Assembly: GCF_025685655.1 (NCBI RefSeq) | Contig: NZ_JAGSYG010000005.1 | Coordinates: 186,001 to 250,000 of the forward strand | From: Acidicapsa ligni | Lineage (GTDB): Bacteria > Acidobacteriota > Terriglobia > Terriglobales > Acidobacteriaceae | DNA length: 64,000 bases | Direction of reading: 5' to 3' | In this document: piece after piece, positions 54,872 through 64,000 of the stretch | Layout of the letters: each line of letters starts with the position of its first letter | Numbering within the stretch: the first letter of the stretch is position 1 | The notes under the pieces: generated by a model | The model's input: only the letters and a program-made list of their open reading frames with translations | Databases searched by the model: none | What the model was told of the DNA's origin: nothing | Position numbers and translations under genes: made by a program

Positions 54872-55327
54872 TGAGCCTCTCTGAGATACTTGTTGCTAGA
54901 AAGTTCATTTGTGGGCGGGTTGGTTTCACTGAGGGAAAAGGTTAACAACATCATCTTGTCCCGACCACGAAATGGGTTCTGGATTTGAGGATTTCAGAAA
55001 CGTATGAATATTTAACGAATCAAGACGTGCTCAATATTGCAGTTGTGTGAATTTACCTTCGCCACGCGTCTAATGTTCCAAGTGCCTGAAGTAATATTAA
55101 AGACTCGTTAAATATCGCGCGATTGTCTCGCTATTTCTTAAGTTGCTCCTAACAGAACCAGATACAAATATAGCCTGTTGTACGCGCCGGAATCTATCCG
55201 GGATCATGCGAAAAACCCAGCCCAGCCATTACATGCCGGAGTAGGTGGTAGTCGGTATGCCGTAACTGTTGATACGCGGTAACTTACGGCGTGATGATAG
55301 ATATGCCGTGATGATTTGTATCTCTTG
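54872..55327. other. AT-rich leader region upstream of the porin gene
   Basis: This 456-bp gap lies between the porin start and the end of the PIG-L gene, both on the minus strand. It is clearly more AT-rich than its surroundings and contains an 11-bp inverted repeat, ATATTTAACGA at 55008-55018 and TCGTTAAATAT at 55105-55115. It presumably holds the porin promoter, but no box pair stands out enough to call. No open frame looks real. Confidence 0.6.
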
Positions 55328-58195
55328 TTATTCGGCCCGAGTATTACTTGCGCCGTTGTTATTTCTGGCAATACTGAGAAGGTTGGCAAGCAATCGATAC
55401 GAGCCTGGCACTAACTCGGGTAGTTGCCGGTAAAGTGCATAGGCCATATAGACGTATGTGCCTTTTCCTGAGTGCGCTACGAGCAGTCCGCCCTGCTGTG
55501 GATCCTGCCCGGCATCGGCCGTTTCGGTCAGGGGGGTGTAGGCCGAGTCCCAGGAGTCGAGAAACGAGTGGCCGCGCTCTTCTACCCATCCATCGAAATC
55601 GTGCGAGGTGATTTGGTTCGGCCATACGAGCAGCGGGTTTTTCGGAGCGAGAATCTTGACCTGGTCGGCCTCGTTGACTACGCGTTCCGGAGTCTCTGAC
55701 ATGGAGAGAGGAAACGGAGCGGGAAAGTCGCCTCCCTGATATTGCACGATCAGAGCGCCACCGGCCTGCACGTATGCGTTCAGCCGTGTCTGCGCAACTG
55801 CCAGCTCGGGGCGCACCGAATAAGCGCGAATCCCGATCAGGATCACATCCCAGTTGGAGAGATCGCCGGTAGCCAACTCGTTTGATGTCAGTAAGTGCGG
55901 TGTGATGCCCAGGCCTTCAATCGCCTCGGGAACCATGTCTCCAGTGCCCATTACATACGCGACACGCAGATTTGGGGCTATCTTTACGTCGATAGCACGT
56001 GTTTTCATCTCGGCATTGCGGTAGAGGTTATATGGCCGCAGCCCTGGATATCCCACCTTATGCCAGCCGCTGGCATAGACGTGGCCGCCTGCCTCAGCCT
56101 GGGCTGTGAGTTTGAATTCGCCCTCGGTCTGGGCGCTTGTTCGCGGGGCGGTTACCTCGAATACGATTGGCTCCGTATCTCCTGCATGTGTGCGATGAAA
56201 AGAGGCTTCGGCGGGAGTTGCGGTCCATCCCTCGGGCAGCGTCAGCTTTACTTTTCCATCAGCCGAACTCTCTGTGTGTACGGTTACGCGAACGGGCAAA
56301 GGGCTGCCGTCGAGGGGAAGAATGCGCGCCTCGGGCTCCATGCGCACACCGATAGGAGGAGTGATTACCAGCGGCTCGAAGGTTCCTCCGGAGCCCATCA
56401 CTCTCTGCAGGGTTTGCACTACCTCTCCGAGGCGAATGGGCAATCCATCGTAGTTGAACTCTGCCCAGGCAGCGAGCGGGTAGGGCGCAAAGGGCAGGCC
56501 GCGCAGCGCAGGATTGGAAACATCGTAATAAGGCTGCTCGATATTGGGCCGCGAGAAATAGGGTTCCGTCGGTGCGGCATCTTTCGGTACGGTTGCGACA
56601 ATCGTTTGATTTGCATCGCTGCTGGCTTCGGGAGCTTTAGCCCACGGTTTGCCGCTGCTGCTCTCAAGCCACACGCGGCTGAGCGTGGCCAGGTCCGTCG
56701 CATTGCCGGTGTGAACTCTTACGTGAACCTGTTGCCCGGGAAAGACGCTGCGCGGGGTTTCTTCCACTCCATCGTTGAAGCGCCCTCCACCTTGCGCGTC
56801 GCCGTCTCGAAGCGTGAACGCCTGCAAATCCAGCCCCAGCGCTTCGGCCAGTGCTTTCTGAAACTGTGCAAGCTTGATGTCGAGTTCGGCGTTTAGATTG
56901 GCCTTATCGTCTTGTTGCAGATCGCTGGCGACGACCTGGCGACGCAATGACTCGGCTGCGAGATATCCTCGCTTCAGCAGGGGAGCGATTTTTACAGGCT
57001 GGGTTGCGACATAGCTCTTCTGTGCGTCGGCGATGTCGGCGGCAATCTTCGCAAGCCCCTCCGTGAGCCACTTCGGCGGCGTGCTGGAGACCAGGGAAGC
57101 AATCCCCTCGATGCCGGTTGGGATTCCATCGAAGAACCCCGCTTCGTCCTTCTTCGCAGGCTCTACGCGTGATCCATAGCGATGATATTCAGAGCCGCCT
57201 GGTCCGCTCAGTACCGGATTCGCGCCGCCATACTGCGACTTCTGCTGGCCCCATCCTTCGCGCGAAATCTGTACATAGCTTCGTCCCAGCACGGGGTCGA
57301 GTTGCCCCGATGGAATGATGACGTTCGCGGGCGGAGCTGTCGTTGTCCATTCTTTCGTGACGTAGTTGTAAAAGCGAGCGGGAGCCCATTTGCCTGTAGC
57401 GTAATCGAACATGCCCTTGCCGGTGATGGGAGCAAACGGCGCTCGTGCGTAGACTTTGCGTGGAGTCCAGGGGCGCAGACCGGCAGCAATCTGGTCGGGG
57501 AAAATCTTTGGATCGCCTGCTGCAAGAAAGGCTTCCTGCGCGATTTCACCGGAGACCTGATGCTGCCCGTGGCCGTCGGTCACGCCGCCGACAAAGGTTG
57601 CAGTCAGCACCAGCGGCCGTTCGCGGCGAATCGCGAGCACGGTGTCATAGAGCACGCGCTCGTGTCCCCAGCGCATGAAGGACTCTTCCTGTGTCTTAGA
57701 GAATCCAAAGTCCGCTTCCGTACCCCAATACTGCTTGACTCCGTAATACTCACCGGCCTTCAGCAATTCATTGGTGCGAATTACTCCGAGCGCATCGTAG
57801 CTATCGGCGGACATTGCATTCTGCCCGCCCTCGCCGCGCGTGAGCGTCAGGAGCGAAGTGCGCACGCCCTGCCCACGGCTTTCATAGGTAAGCATGGATC
57901 CGTCTTCGTCGTCTGGATGGGCGACAATCGCCATCAGGCTGGCCCAGGTTCCAAGACGCCGAAGGCTCTGCTCCAGTGCCGCTGCGCCGCGATCTTCGGG
58001 TAGAGGTAAAGCCCGGTCCGTTGCTTCGCCGAATTCAGGGGAAGACGTCGTCGCTGGTTGCTGTGCCTGAAGTTGTGGTGCCTGGATTGCGGTCGAAAGC
58101 ATACTGGCAATGGCTATCCATGCTGTCGCGGTCACCGTGCGAGTGCGCAGCAGAGTCTCGGTCAGAGCCCTGGTCTGGTCAGTGTGTCGCATCAT
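55328..58195 (-). CDS. Large PIG-L (LmbE-like) deacetylase, exported
   Basis: A 955-residue protein from the ATG 58195, which has GGAG 4 nt before it; a start at 58252 would run into the divergent permease. A signal anchor covers about 20-45. The PIG-L N-acetyl-deacetylase domain begins with AIVAHPDDEDGSML (His93, Asp95-Asp96-Glu97) and has the later ligand block GGVTDGHGQHQVSGEIAQEA. Residues about 450-740 are beta-rich, with an NEW3/Ig-like look, and 770-940 resemble a glutamine-amidotransferase-like ThuA-type fold (DVILIGIRAYSVRPELAV, GALIVQYQGGDFP). Deacetylation of an exported amino sugar is the likely reaction. Confidence 0.85.
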   Translation of the reverse strand: MMRHTDQTRALTETLLRTRTVTATAWIAIASMLSTAIQAPQLQAQQPATTSSPEFGEATDRALPLPEDRGAAALEQSLRRLGTWASLMAIVAHPDDEDGSMLTYESRGQGVRTSLLTLTRGEGGQNAMSADSYDALGVIRTNELLKAGEYYGVKQYWGTEADFGFSKTQEESFMRWGHERVLYDTVLAIRRERPLVLTATFVGGVTDGHGQHQVSGEIAQEAFLAAGDPKIFPDQIAAGLRPWTPRKVYARAPFAPITGKGMFDYATGKWAPARFYNYVTKEWTTTAPPANVIIPSGQLDPVLGRSYVQISREGWGQQKSQYGGANPVLSGPGGSEYHRYGSRVEPAKKDEAGFFDGIPTGIEGIASLVSSTPPKWLTEGLAKIAADIADAQKSYVATQPVKIAPLLKRGYLAAESLRRQVVASDLQQDDKANLNAELDIKLAQFQKALAEALGLDLQAFTLRDGDAQGGGRFNDGVEETPRSVFPGQQVHVRVHTGNATDLATLSRVWLESSSGKPWAKAPEASSDANQTIVATVPKDAAPTEPYFSRPNIEQPYYDVSNPALRGLPFAPYPLAAWAEFNYDGLPIRLGEVVQTLQRVMGSGGTFEPLVITPPIGVRMEPEARILPLDGSPLPVRVTVHTESSADGKVKLTLPEGWTATPAEASFHRTHAGDTEPIVFEVTAPRTSAQTEGEFKLTAQAEAGGHVYASGWHKVGYPGLRPYNLYRNAEMKTRAIDVKIAPNLRVAYVMGTGDMVPEAIEGLGITPHLLTSNELATGDLSNWDVILIGIRAYSVRPELAVAQTRLNAYVQAGGALIVQYQGGDFPAPFPLSMSETPERVVNEADQVKILAPKNPLLVWPNQITSHDFDGWVEERGHSFLDSWDSAYTPLTETADAGQDPQQGGLLVAHSGKGTYVYMAYALYRQLPELVPGSYRLLANLLSIARNNNGASNTRAE

Positions 58196-58258
58196 TGGCT
58201 CCAGTGTACAATCCGTGCAGTCCTGCGTCTCTTTTGCTGCCAGTTCATCCATTTCGAA

Positions 58259-59698
58259 ATGACTTCACCTTCTCGCCTGTCTTCGACGCACGCCACGCTC
58301 TCCCGGCACATCGGGCTGTCCTCTGCGGTCGCCCTGAATATGATGGACATGATCGGGGTGGGACCATTTCTCACTTTGCCGCTGGTGATTGCTGCGGCAG
58401 GCAGCAGGTTTGCGGTATGGGCATGGATACTGGGCGCTGCGATTGCGGTCTGCGATGGACTGGTGTGGGCCGAGCTGGGCGCAGCCTTTCCTGATGCGGG
58501 TGGCTCTTATGCTTTTCTGCGCGAAATCTACGGCCCTGATCGTGCCGGTCGCTGGATATCTTTTCTCTATGTATGGCAGCTTAGTTTTTCCGCACCGCTT
58601 TCTATCGCCTCTGGATGCATTGGCCTTGCGACGTTTCTAGGCTGGCTGTGGTCTCCGCTGCAGGCTGTTCCATTCGCGGCAATCCCATTTATTCACGGTA
58701 CTAACCTGGTTGCTGCGGGAACATGCCTTGTGGTGACGGCTCTGCTGTATCGCAACCTTAGTTCGATTACCCGGCTGGCATGGATACTTTTTGCGGGGGT
58801 TCTATTCACGGTTGCGGGAGTCATTGCGTCCGGTCTTGTGACGGGCAATCGCCTGACTGGTGCGACAGGCTGGCACCTCGCCGACATGGTCGCGTGGCCG
58901 CCGTGGGGGGCAGGGGGAACGTTGCTTCCGGCTCTGGCCTCGGCGACGCTTATCGCCTGCTATGACTACTGGGGCTACTACAACATCTGCTTCCTGGGCT
59001 CGGAAGTTCGCAAGCCGGAGCGTACTATTCCGCGCGCGATTTTGATCTCGCTGCTGGTTGTAGCTGCCATGTATGTGGCAATGAATCTGGCGGTACTGCC
59101 TGCTCTCAGCGCGGGATCGTCGCTGGCTGCGAAGGCCGGCGCACCAGCGCGATTGGCATTGGTTGCTGAGATTGCACAATCGGCTTTCGGACGCATTGCC
59201 GGCCAGGTACTGGCTGCGCTGATTCTCTGGAGCGCGTTTGCGTCGGTCTTCTCATTGCTGCTCGGCTACTCGCGTGTGCCGTACGCTGCTGCCCGCGATG
59301 GCAACTACTTCAGAGCGCTCGCTGCGGTCCATCCACGTCATGGATTTCCGCATCGGTCCCTGGTTGCGCTCGGGCTGGTGGCGACGGTCTTCTGCTTCTT
59401 CTCGCTTACGCAGGTCATTACGCTGCTGGTGGTGATCCGCATCGTGTTGCAGTTTTTGCTACAGCAGGTGGGTGTTATCTGGCTGCGCTTCAGCCAGCCA
59501 AATCTTCCGCGTCCCTTCAGGATGCCGCTGTTTCCGCTGCCGCCGGTGGCTGCTATTGCTGGGTTTCTTTTTGTGCTGGCGTACAGGCCCAATCCGGCAC
59601 GCGAACTGGGTGTTGCTGCCGCAATTGCTATTGTCGGAACCGTAATTTACCTGATTCGCGCCCATCGTCGCCGCGAATGGCCATTCGGTCCGATATAG
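58259..59698 (+). CDS. APC family amino-acid permease
   Basis: A 479-residue inner-membrane transporter with about twelve helices. The first helix break MMDMIGVGPFLTLP carries the substrate-binding glycine pattern of the APC fold; WAELGAAFPDAGGSYAFLRE and YDYWGYYNICFLGSEVRKPE are also typical of the family. It should exchange or import amino acids or amines. ATG 58259 is preceded by only 63 bp shared with the divergent PIG-L gene, so both promoters must lie there or overlap the coding ends. Confidence 0.9.
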   Translation: MTSPSRLSSTHATLSRHIGLSSAVALNMMDMIGVGPFLTLPLVIAAAGSRFAVWAWILGAAIAVCDGLVWAELGAAFPDAGGSYAFLREIYGPDRAGRWISFLYVWQLSFSAPLSIASGCIGLATFLGWLWSPLQAVPFAAIPFIHGTNLVAAGTCLVVTALLYRNLSSITRLAWILFAGVLFTVAGVIASGLVTGNRLTGATGWHLADMVAWPPWGAGGTLLPALASATLIACYDYWGYYNICFLGSEVRKPERTIPRAILISLLVVAAMYVAMNLAVLPALSAGSSLAAKAGAPARLALVAEIAQSAFGRIAGQVLAALILWSAFASVFSLLLGYSRVPYAAARDGNYFRALAAVHPRHGFPHRSLVALGLVATVFCFFSLTQVITLLVVIRIVLQFLLQQVGVIWLRFSQPNLPRPFRMPLFPLPPVAAIAGFLFVLAYRPNPARELGVAAAIAIVGTVIYLIRAHRRREWPFGPI

Positions 59699-59793
59699 GC
59701 TTCTCCTTATCTTTCCCCGCCTGGTATGTGCCGCGCGAAGCGCAACAAAGGGTATTCTGAAAAGAAGGTCATTCGCCTCCGAAGGAATCTATC

Positions 59794-60648
59794 GTGTCTG
59801 AGATCGCTGTACCTGTCATCGATATCCCCGCGCAATTGCCCAGCATCCGCATCGCGGTACTTGGCACCGGCAAGATGGGAGGCATTCTGCTGCAGGCTTT
59901 TCTCAAGCAGAACCTCTTCGCGCCTGAGCACATTCACGCTACTGTCGCCCACGTTGAACGCGCCCAGGCGCTCTCTACGCAGTGGGGCGTCGATGTTTCG
60001 ACGGACAACCTGGCTGCGGCACAGCAGGCGGATCTGATCCTGCTCGGCGTCAAGCCGTTTCAAGTGCCCGATCTGGTCGCCCAGATTCGCCCGGCGCTTA
60101 CGCCGGAGAAGACGCTGATCTCCTTTGCTGCTTCGGTAAAGACTGCTGCGATTGAAGAGGCCGCGGGGATCGAGATTCCGGTTATTCGCGCTATGCCCAA
60201 TACTCCGTCGGCTCTTGGAGCGGGGATCGCGGGCCTTTGCCGCGGAAAGTTCGTCACGGACAAGCAGATGGATCTGGCCCGGCGCATCTTTGAGACCGTA
60301 GGCCGCACCGTTACCGTGGATGAAAAGCACATGGACGCTGTTACGGGTCTCTCTGCCTCCGGACCGGCTTTTATCTACATCATTCTGGAGTCGCTTGCGG
60401 AAGCCGGAGTTAAAGTCGGCCTGCCTCGCGAGACTGCAACTCTGCTCGCTGCGCAGACGACCTTTGGCGCGGCCAAAATGGTGCTCGATACTGGTTACCA
60501 TCCTGCGCTCCTCAAAGACGCGGTGACGACCCCGGCAGGCTGCACTATCGACGGCATCCTGGAGCTGGAAGAAGGCGGATTGCGCGTGACGCTGATCAAA
60601 GCTGTGATGCGGGCCACGCAGCGCGCCAAAGAACTGGCTGCAGGGTAG
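59794..60648 (+). CDS. proC: Pyrroline-5-carboxylate reductase
   Basis: A 284-residue NAD(P)H-dependent enzyme for the last step of proline synthesis. The Rossmann motif is IRIAVLGTGKMGGILL and the domain includes LGVKPFQVPDLV and IRAMPNTPSALGAGIAGLC. The dimerisation and active-site block is VTGLSASGPAFIYIILESLA, followed by AVTTPAGCTIDGILELEEGG. The start is GTG with GAAGGA 7 nt upstream. About 12 extra residues at the N terminus precede the first strand. Confidence 0.95.
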   Translation: MSEIAVPVIDIPAQLPSIRIAVLGTGKMGGILLQAFLKQNLFAPEHIHATVAHVERAQALSTQWGVDVSTDNLAAAQQADLILLGVKPFQVPDLVAQIRPALTPEKTLISFAASVKTAAIEEAAGIEIPVIRAMPNTPSALGAGIAGLCRGKFVTDKQMDLARRIFETVGRTVTVDEKHMDAVTGLSASGPAFIYIILESLAEAGVKVGLPRETATLLAAQTTFGAAKMVLDTGYHPALLKDAVTTPAGCTIDGILELEEGGLRVTLIKAVMRATQRAKELAAG

Positions 60649-60665
60649 GGAATCGGTTTTCAAGG

Positions 60666-61853
60666 ATGCCGATGCCCGATACAAAATCAACGTTGCATAA
60701 CCCGGATTTGGGTCCTGATCTGGATTCAGATCAGGGCCTCGTCTCCTTGAGCGATTCTTCGGGCGGTTCTTCTGCTGTGCTCACGCGTCGGCCAACTTGG
60801 CTTCCGACTTACATCCCGGAGTTGGAAGGCCTGCGTGGTCTGGCCGTGCTGGCTGTGGTGCTCTACCACTGTCATCAACGGCTGACGGGCACCTGGATCT
60901 ACGGTCCGATGTTGTGGGGTTGGGCGGGCGTCAACCTGTTCTTCGCGCTGTCTGGATTTCTGATCACCTCAATCCTGCTTGAAGCTCGCGAGAAGCCGCA
61001 CTATTTTCGCAACTTCTATGCTCGCCGCGTGCTGCGCATCTGGCCTGTCTACTTTCTGCTGCTGATTGTTTGCTACGCTGTGCCGGAGTGGTTTCTCGGG
61101 GATACGTTTGCGCACCAGGCACGGTGGCCAATCCTGCTTGGCTACGCGCTGTTTATTCAGAACCTGCGTCATACTCCGCTGCCGGGAACGCTTGGTCCTA
61201 CATGGTCGCTGGCCATCGAGGAGCAGTATTATCTTGTCTGGGCGCCGGTGGTTCGCTATTGCAGGGGGCGCTTGAACTGGCTGCTGCCTGTCATTTTGCT
61301 GGCGATGGTGGCTGCTTCGCCTATCTTCCGGCTCAGCCATGCACACTGGCTGAACACTACGCACACGCTCATTCATCTCGAAGGGATTGCGATGGGCAGC
61401 CTGATTTCCTTCTGCCTTTATCACCTTCGCATGGCTCGGCGTACCTGGTTATGGATTGGGTTAGTCGCGGCTATATCCGGGTTTGTGGCGGCTGGCACTA
61501 TCTTTGCAGGCTCAGCATTTCTCGATACGGGCCTGGCGCTTGGATTCGCTGGAGTTGTGCTGGTCGCAGTCGCTGGAACCGGAGCTGCCAATCCTGTTGC
61601 GATGCTGCTACGGCGCGGTCCGCTGGCTTTTTATGGACGCATCAGCTACGGGCTGTACATGACGCACATCCTGGTTTTCGTTTACTTCGGCAACTTCGAT
61701 GCGCGTCTCGACGACAAATATCACCGCGGAATCCCGGGTAATCTGGCTATCGTCGGACTGCGGCTGGTTGCTTCCACGGTCGTCGCCACGGCGCTCTGGT
61801 ATGGTTTTGAGTCTCAAGTGCTCAAGCTGAAACGATACTTTAAAAGCGCGTAA
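60666..61853 (+). CDS. Acyltransferase 3 family membrane protein (OafA/YrhL-like)
   Basis: A 395-residue protein with about ten helices. The family entry motif is PELEGLRGLAVLAVVLYHCH, with the Arg and catalytic His; NLFFALSGFLITSILL and FYARRVLRIWPVYFLLL follow, and GPTWSLAIEEQYYLVW marks the later loop. Such enzymes O-acetylate or succinylate surface sugars, lipid or peptidoglycan. It follows proC by 17 bp and precedes a GT2 gene, so surface-sugar decoration is plausible. Confidence 0.92.
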   Translation: MPMPDTKSTLHNPDLGPDLDSDQGLVSLSDSSGGSSAVLTRRPTWLPTYIPELEGLRGLAVLAVVLYHCHQRLTGTWIYGPMLWGWAGVNLFFALSGFLITSILLEAREKPHYFRNFYARRVLRIWPVYFLLLIVCYAVPEWFLGDTFAHQARWPILLGYALFIQNLRHTPLPGTLGPTWSLAIEEQYYLVWAPVVRYCRGRLNWLLPVILLAMVAASPIFRLSHAHWLNTTHTLIHLEGIAMGSLISFCLYHLRMARRTWLWIGLVAAISGFVAAGTIFAGSAFLDTGLALGFAGVVLVAVAGTGAANPVAMLLRRGPLAFYGRISYGLYMTHILVFVYFGNFDARLDDKYHRGIPGNLAIVGLRLVASTVVATALWYGFESQVLKLKRYFKSA

Positions 61854-61937
61854 GTCATGCAGGGTCAGCAACTCTTGTGACCGATATACCGTACTTTTAC
61901 TTTGATTGAAACAGGCGATGCACTACCATCTAGCTAT

Positions 61938-62771
61938 ATGCGGCCCACCGTTATTCTGCTCTCCTACAATTCAGTGGACACACTGGGCGCAACGCTGACA
62001 CGCGCCCGCGAGGTTTCCGACGAGATCTTCGTCATCGATTCGTTTAGTTCCGACGACACCATAGCCCTCGCTGAATCGTTCGGCGCTACTGTGGTTCAAC
62101 ATGTTTTTGAAAATTACGGCGCCCAGCGCAACTGGGGCATCGATCACCTGCCGATCTCTCGGAAATGGCAGCTGCACCTGGACGCGGATGAAGTGATGGA
62201 CGACGAGCTGGTCGCCGCAATCCAGGCTCTGCCCGACGAGCCGGAGCACTCGGGGTACTTCGTCCCACGCTATGTGAAGTTTCTGGGCCGCGTGATGCGT
62301 CATGGAGGCATGAGCCCGACCTGGCATCTCCGTCTCTTTCGCACGGGAATCGGGCGCTGCGAGGATCGCAAATACGACCAGCATTACCTGATCTCCAGCG
62401 GCACGAGTGGACAGCTCCCAGGCGTGATGATCGACGACATCGCCATGAGCCTCTCCGAATGGACAGCACGCCACAACCGCTGGGCAGACGGCGAAGTGGC
62501 CGAAATGGACGCAGCAGAAACGGGCCATGCTGCTGCCGGGCGGCTGGTCGCCGACGCCAAGGGAAACCCGGCGCAGCGTAAGCGCGCACTGCGTCAGAAA
62601 TACAACAACTTACCCCTTTTCGTCCGACCCTTTGCGCTCTTTGGATATCGCTATTTCTTCAAGATGGGTTTCCTGGATGGCACTGAGGGCTTCATCTTCT
62701 GGGTTCTCCAAACCTTCTGGTTTCGCTTTTTGATCGATGCAAAGATCTGGGAAAAGAGAAATCGCTCTTAA
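61938..62771 (+). CDS. Glycosyltransferase family 2 (LPS-core type, WaaE-like)
   Basis: A 277-residue GT-A enzyme. The nucleotide-sugar entry strand is TVILLSYNSVDTLGATLTRA; DEIFVIDSFSSDDTIALAES and the metal motif LHLDADEVMDDEL follow. The block FENYGAQRNWGIDHLP is the pattern of the WaaE/LpcC branch that adds a sugar to the LPS core. ATG 61938 is taken; a TTG 12 codons upstream gives an unlikely leader. A stable hairpin follows the stop. Confidence 0.88.
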   Translation: MRPTVILLSYNSVDTLGATLTRAREVSDEIFVIDSFSSDDTIALAESFGATVVQHVFENYGAQRNWGIDHLPISRKWQLHLDADEVMDDELVAAIQALPDEPEHSGYFVPRYVKFLGRVMRHGGMSPTWHLRLFRTGIGRCEDRKYDQHYLISSGTSGQLPGVMIDDIAMSLSEWTARHNRWADGEVAEMDAAETGHAAAGRLVADAKGNPAQRKRALRQKYNNLPLFVRPFALFGYRYFFKMGFLDGTEGFIFWVLQTFWFRFLIDAKIWEKRNRS

Positions 62772-62807
62772 TAGAAGCAAGGCGTTTTGAATATAAGCAT
62801 CCACAAA

Positions 62808-62841
62808 CTTCCGGGCGGAAACCATCAAGGTTCCCCGGAAG
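62808..62841 (+). terminator. Hairpin after the GT2 gene, possible weak terminator
   Basis: CTTCCGG pairs with CCGGAAG and GGAA-CC with GG-TTCC around the loop ATCAA, giving about 13 pairs with small bulges. No T run follows, so it may be a Rho-associated or mRNA-end-protecting structure. Confidence 0.4.
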
Positions 62842-62883
62842 ATCTGTCATGCCCAAACCCGCAGGCCATCCTTGCCAGATTTC

Positions 62884-62914
62884 TGTGAGCGTTATCACAC
62901 AGATTTGTAATCTG
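62884..62914 (+). promoter_or_regulatory. CRP/FNR-like palindrome with adjacent inverted repeat, upstream of phosphoketolase
   Basis: TGTGA-GCGTTA-TCACA (62884-62899) is a perfect match to the classical CRP half-sites with 6-bp spacing. Directly next to it is CAGATT-TGT-AATCTG (62900-62914), a second palindrome. They lie about 130 bp before the phosphoketolase start. Confidence 0.5.
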
Positions 62915-63026
62915 CGGGTGCTAGCATCGCAGGTAGTCTAGGTTGCCGGTTGAATGACGCTTTTTCGTGCGTCCCCGCATCTTATCGGGTAACAATGGCA
63001 CATCAACATATATCTTGAGGTTCTTC

Positions 63027-64000
63027 ATGACGGATGAAACTCTGACCCCTGAAGCAGTTGCCGCAGATAGCTCAACCAGCGCCAACACCCCGGCCAATTC
63101 TGAGCCCAAACTGAGTGCAGAACTCCTGGCTAAAATGAACGACTACTGGCACGCCGCGAACTACCTCACTGTCGGCCAGATCTATCTCAAAGACAATCCT
63201 CTTCTAAAGCGGCCTCTTACTCTCGAAGATGTTAAGCCTCGCCTGCTGGGACACTGGGGCACGACTACTGGCCTCAATTTCATCTACGTTCATCTGAATC
63301 GCGTTATCAAGGAGCGCGATCTAAACATGATCTATGTCATGGGCCCGGGCCACGGCGGCCCCGGCATCGTGGCGCATACCTATCTTGAAGGCTCATACAC
63401 GGAGATTTATCCTCCTGTCGAACAAAACGCAGATGGCATCAAGCGCCTCTTCCGCCAGTTCAGTTGGCCGCTGGGGATTCCCAGCCATGTTGCGCCAGAG
63501 ACGCCCGGTTCCATTCATGAGGGCGGGGAACTTGGCTACTCGATCGTTCACGCTTACGGCGCAGCCTTCGACAATCCTGATCTCGTGGTGGCCTGCGTGG
63601 TCGGCGACGGTGAATCTGAAACCGGTCCGCTGGCTACGAGCTGGCATTCCAATAAGTTTCTCAATCCGGCAACCGATGGCGCTGTATTACCGATTCTTCA
63701 TCTGAACGGCTACAAGATTGCCAATCCAACGGTGCTGGCTCGTATTCCTCACGAGGAGCTGGAAAGCCTGATGCGCGGCTACGGCTATGAGCCCTTTACT
63801 CTTGAGGGCGACGATCCGGCCATCATGCATGAACAGATGGCCGCAGTGCTCGACACGATGCTGGACCGTATCGCTGCGATCCAGAAAGCGGCTCGCGAAC
63901 AGGGAAGCACCGAGCGTCCGCGCTGGCCGATGTTGATTCTAAAGACGCCGAAGGGATGGACTGGTCCCAAGTTTGTGGATGGAAAGCCGGTTGAGGGCAC
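63027..64000 (+). CDS. xfp: Phosphoketolase, N-terminal part (3' end outside window)
   Basis: The first 324 residues of a thiamine-diphosphate enzyme that splits xylulose-5-phosphate or fructose-6-phosphate into acetyl phosphate and an aldose phosphate. Visible family blocks are [74 protein letters not shown] and the ThDP-site segment [18 protein letters not shown]. The frame is open to the window end. The first 27 residues are Ala/Thr/Ser-rich. ATG 63027 has TTGAGG 7 nt before it. A CRP-like palindrome upstream suggests control by carbon or oxygen state. Confidence 0.95.
   Translation, partial: MTDETLTPEAVAADSSTSANTPANSEPKLSAELLAKMNDYWHAANYLTVGQIYLKDNPLLKRPLTLEDVKPRLLGHWGTTTGLNFIYVHLNRVIKERDLNMIYVMGPGHGGPGIVAHTYLEGSYTEIYPPVEQNADGIKRLFRQFSWPLGIPSHVAPETPGSIHEGGELGYSIVHAYGAAFDNPDLVVACVVGDGESETGPLATSWHSNKFLNPATDGAVLPILHLNGYKIANPTVLARIPHEELESLMRGYGYEPFTLEGDDPAIMHEQMAAVLDTMLDRIAAIQKAAREQGSTERPRWPMLILKTPKGWTGPKFVDGKPVEG

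Noticed and set aside
59707..60690. 327-residue minus-strand open frame over proC
   Set aside because: The sense-strand proC protein is complete and conserved.

Overview
The window reads as a chromosomal segment of a Gram-negative acidobacterium, most likely class Terriglobia, family Acidobacteriaceae. The pointers are an Oar-like TonB-dependent receptor, a secreted Abhydrolase_10-type hydrolase, a PQQ dehydrogenase with internal cytochrome c domains, DUF1844 and DUF3467 proteins, Kdo (kdsB) and mpl genes that imply LPS and meso-diaminopimelate peptidoglycan, and moderately GC-rich, densely packed genes. The genus is an inference; no rRNA gene is present.

Layout. 1-2.8 kb: 3' end of a TonB-dependent receptor and a PepSY membrane protein. 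3.1-4.3 kb: a tyrosine recombinase with a short N terminus, beside tRNA-Ala. 4.5-5.9 kb: ECF sigma factor and zinc-finger anti-sigma factor. 5.9-11.3 kb: secreted hydrolase, Tat-type M24 peptidase, secreted TPR protein. 11.4-17.7 kb: rnc, two lepB genes, an AsmA-like protein and a HAD phosphatase. 17.7-19.1 kb: kdsB, tRNA-Met and two decayed tRNA-derived repeats. 19.1-24.5 kb: an S41 protein lacking both catalytic residues, a class A penicillin-binding protein and a Tat-type DUF3863 protein. 24.5-24.9 kb: an 86-bp tandem repeat between G-rich flanks. 24.9-28.6 kb, minus strand: ygfZ, DUF1844, a PhnP-like hydrolase and ribF.

28.7-33.5 kb: a secreted HExxH protein and two tandem CSS-EAL phosphodiesterases. 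33.9-42.2 kb: a plus-strand run of mtnP, a PfkB kinase, a glycosyltransferase, mgtC, a dapF-like gene, an LD-carboxypeptidase, mpl and an acyltransferase. 42.2-49.1 kb: a minus-strand run of DUF3467, GT39, TPR, NfeD, slipin and SPOR proteins. 49.3-55.3 kb: tRNA-Leu, a TRIC-type channel, the PQQ-cytochrome dehydrogenase, a strong terminator and a coiled-coil porin. 55.3-64 kb: a large PIG-L deacetylase, an APC permease, proC, acyltransferase 3, a GT2 glycosyltransferase, and the 5' end of a phosphoketolase behind a CRP-like palindrome.

Most of the window is envelope biology. LD-carboxypeptidase and Mpl form a murein-peptide recycling pair. PBP1A, AsmA, SPOR, KdsB, several glycosyltransferases and two signal peptidases serve wall and outer-membrane building. 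The rest is signalling (ECF sigma/anti-sigma, periplasmic redox-type EAL proteins), secreted hydrolysis and quinoprotein oxidation.

No CRISPR array, prophage or named defence system was found. The most unusual signals are family members whose catalytic residues are replaced (S41 Ser/Lys to Gly/Glu; DapF Cys/Cys to Ser/Ser; the second EAL protein Glu to Gln) and a tRNA-Met array in which one relic carries an inverted anticodon arm. I do not claim a whole new system.
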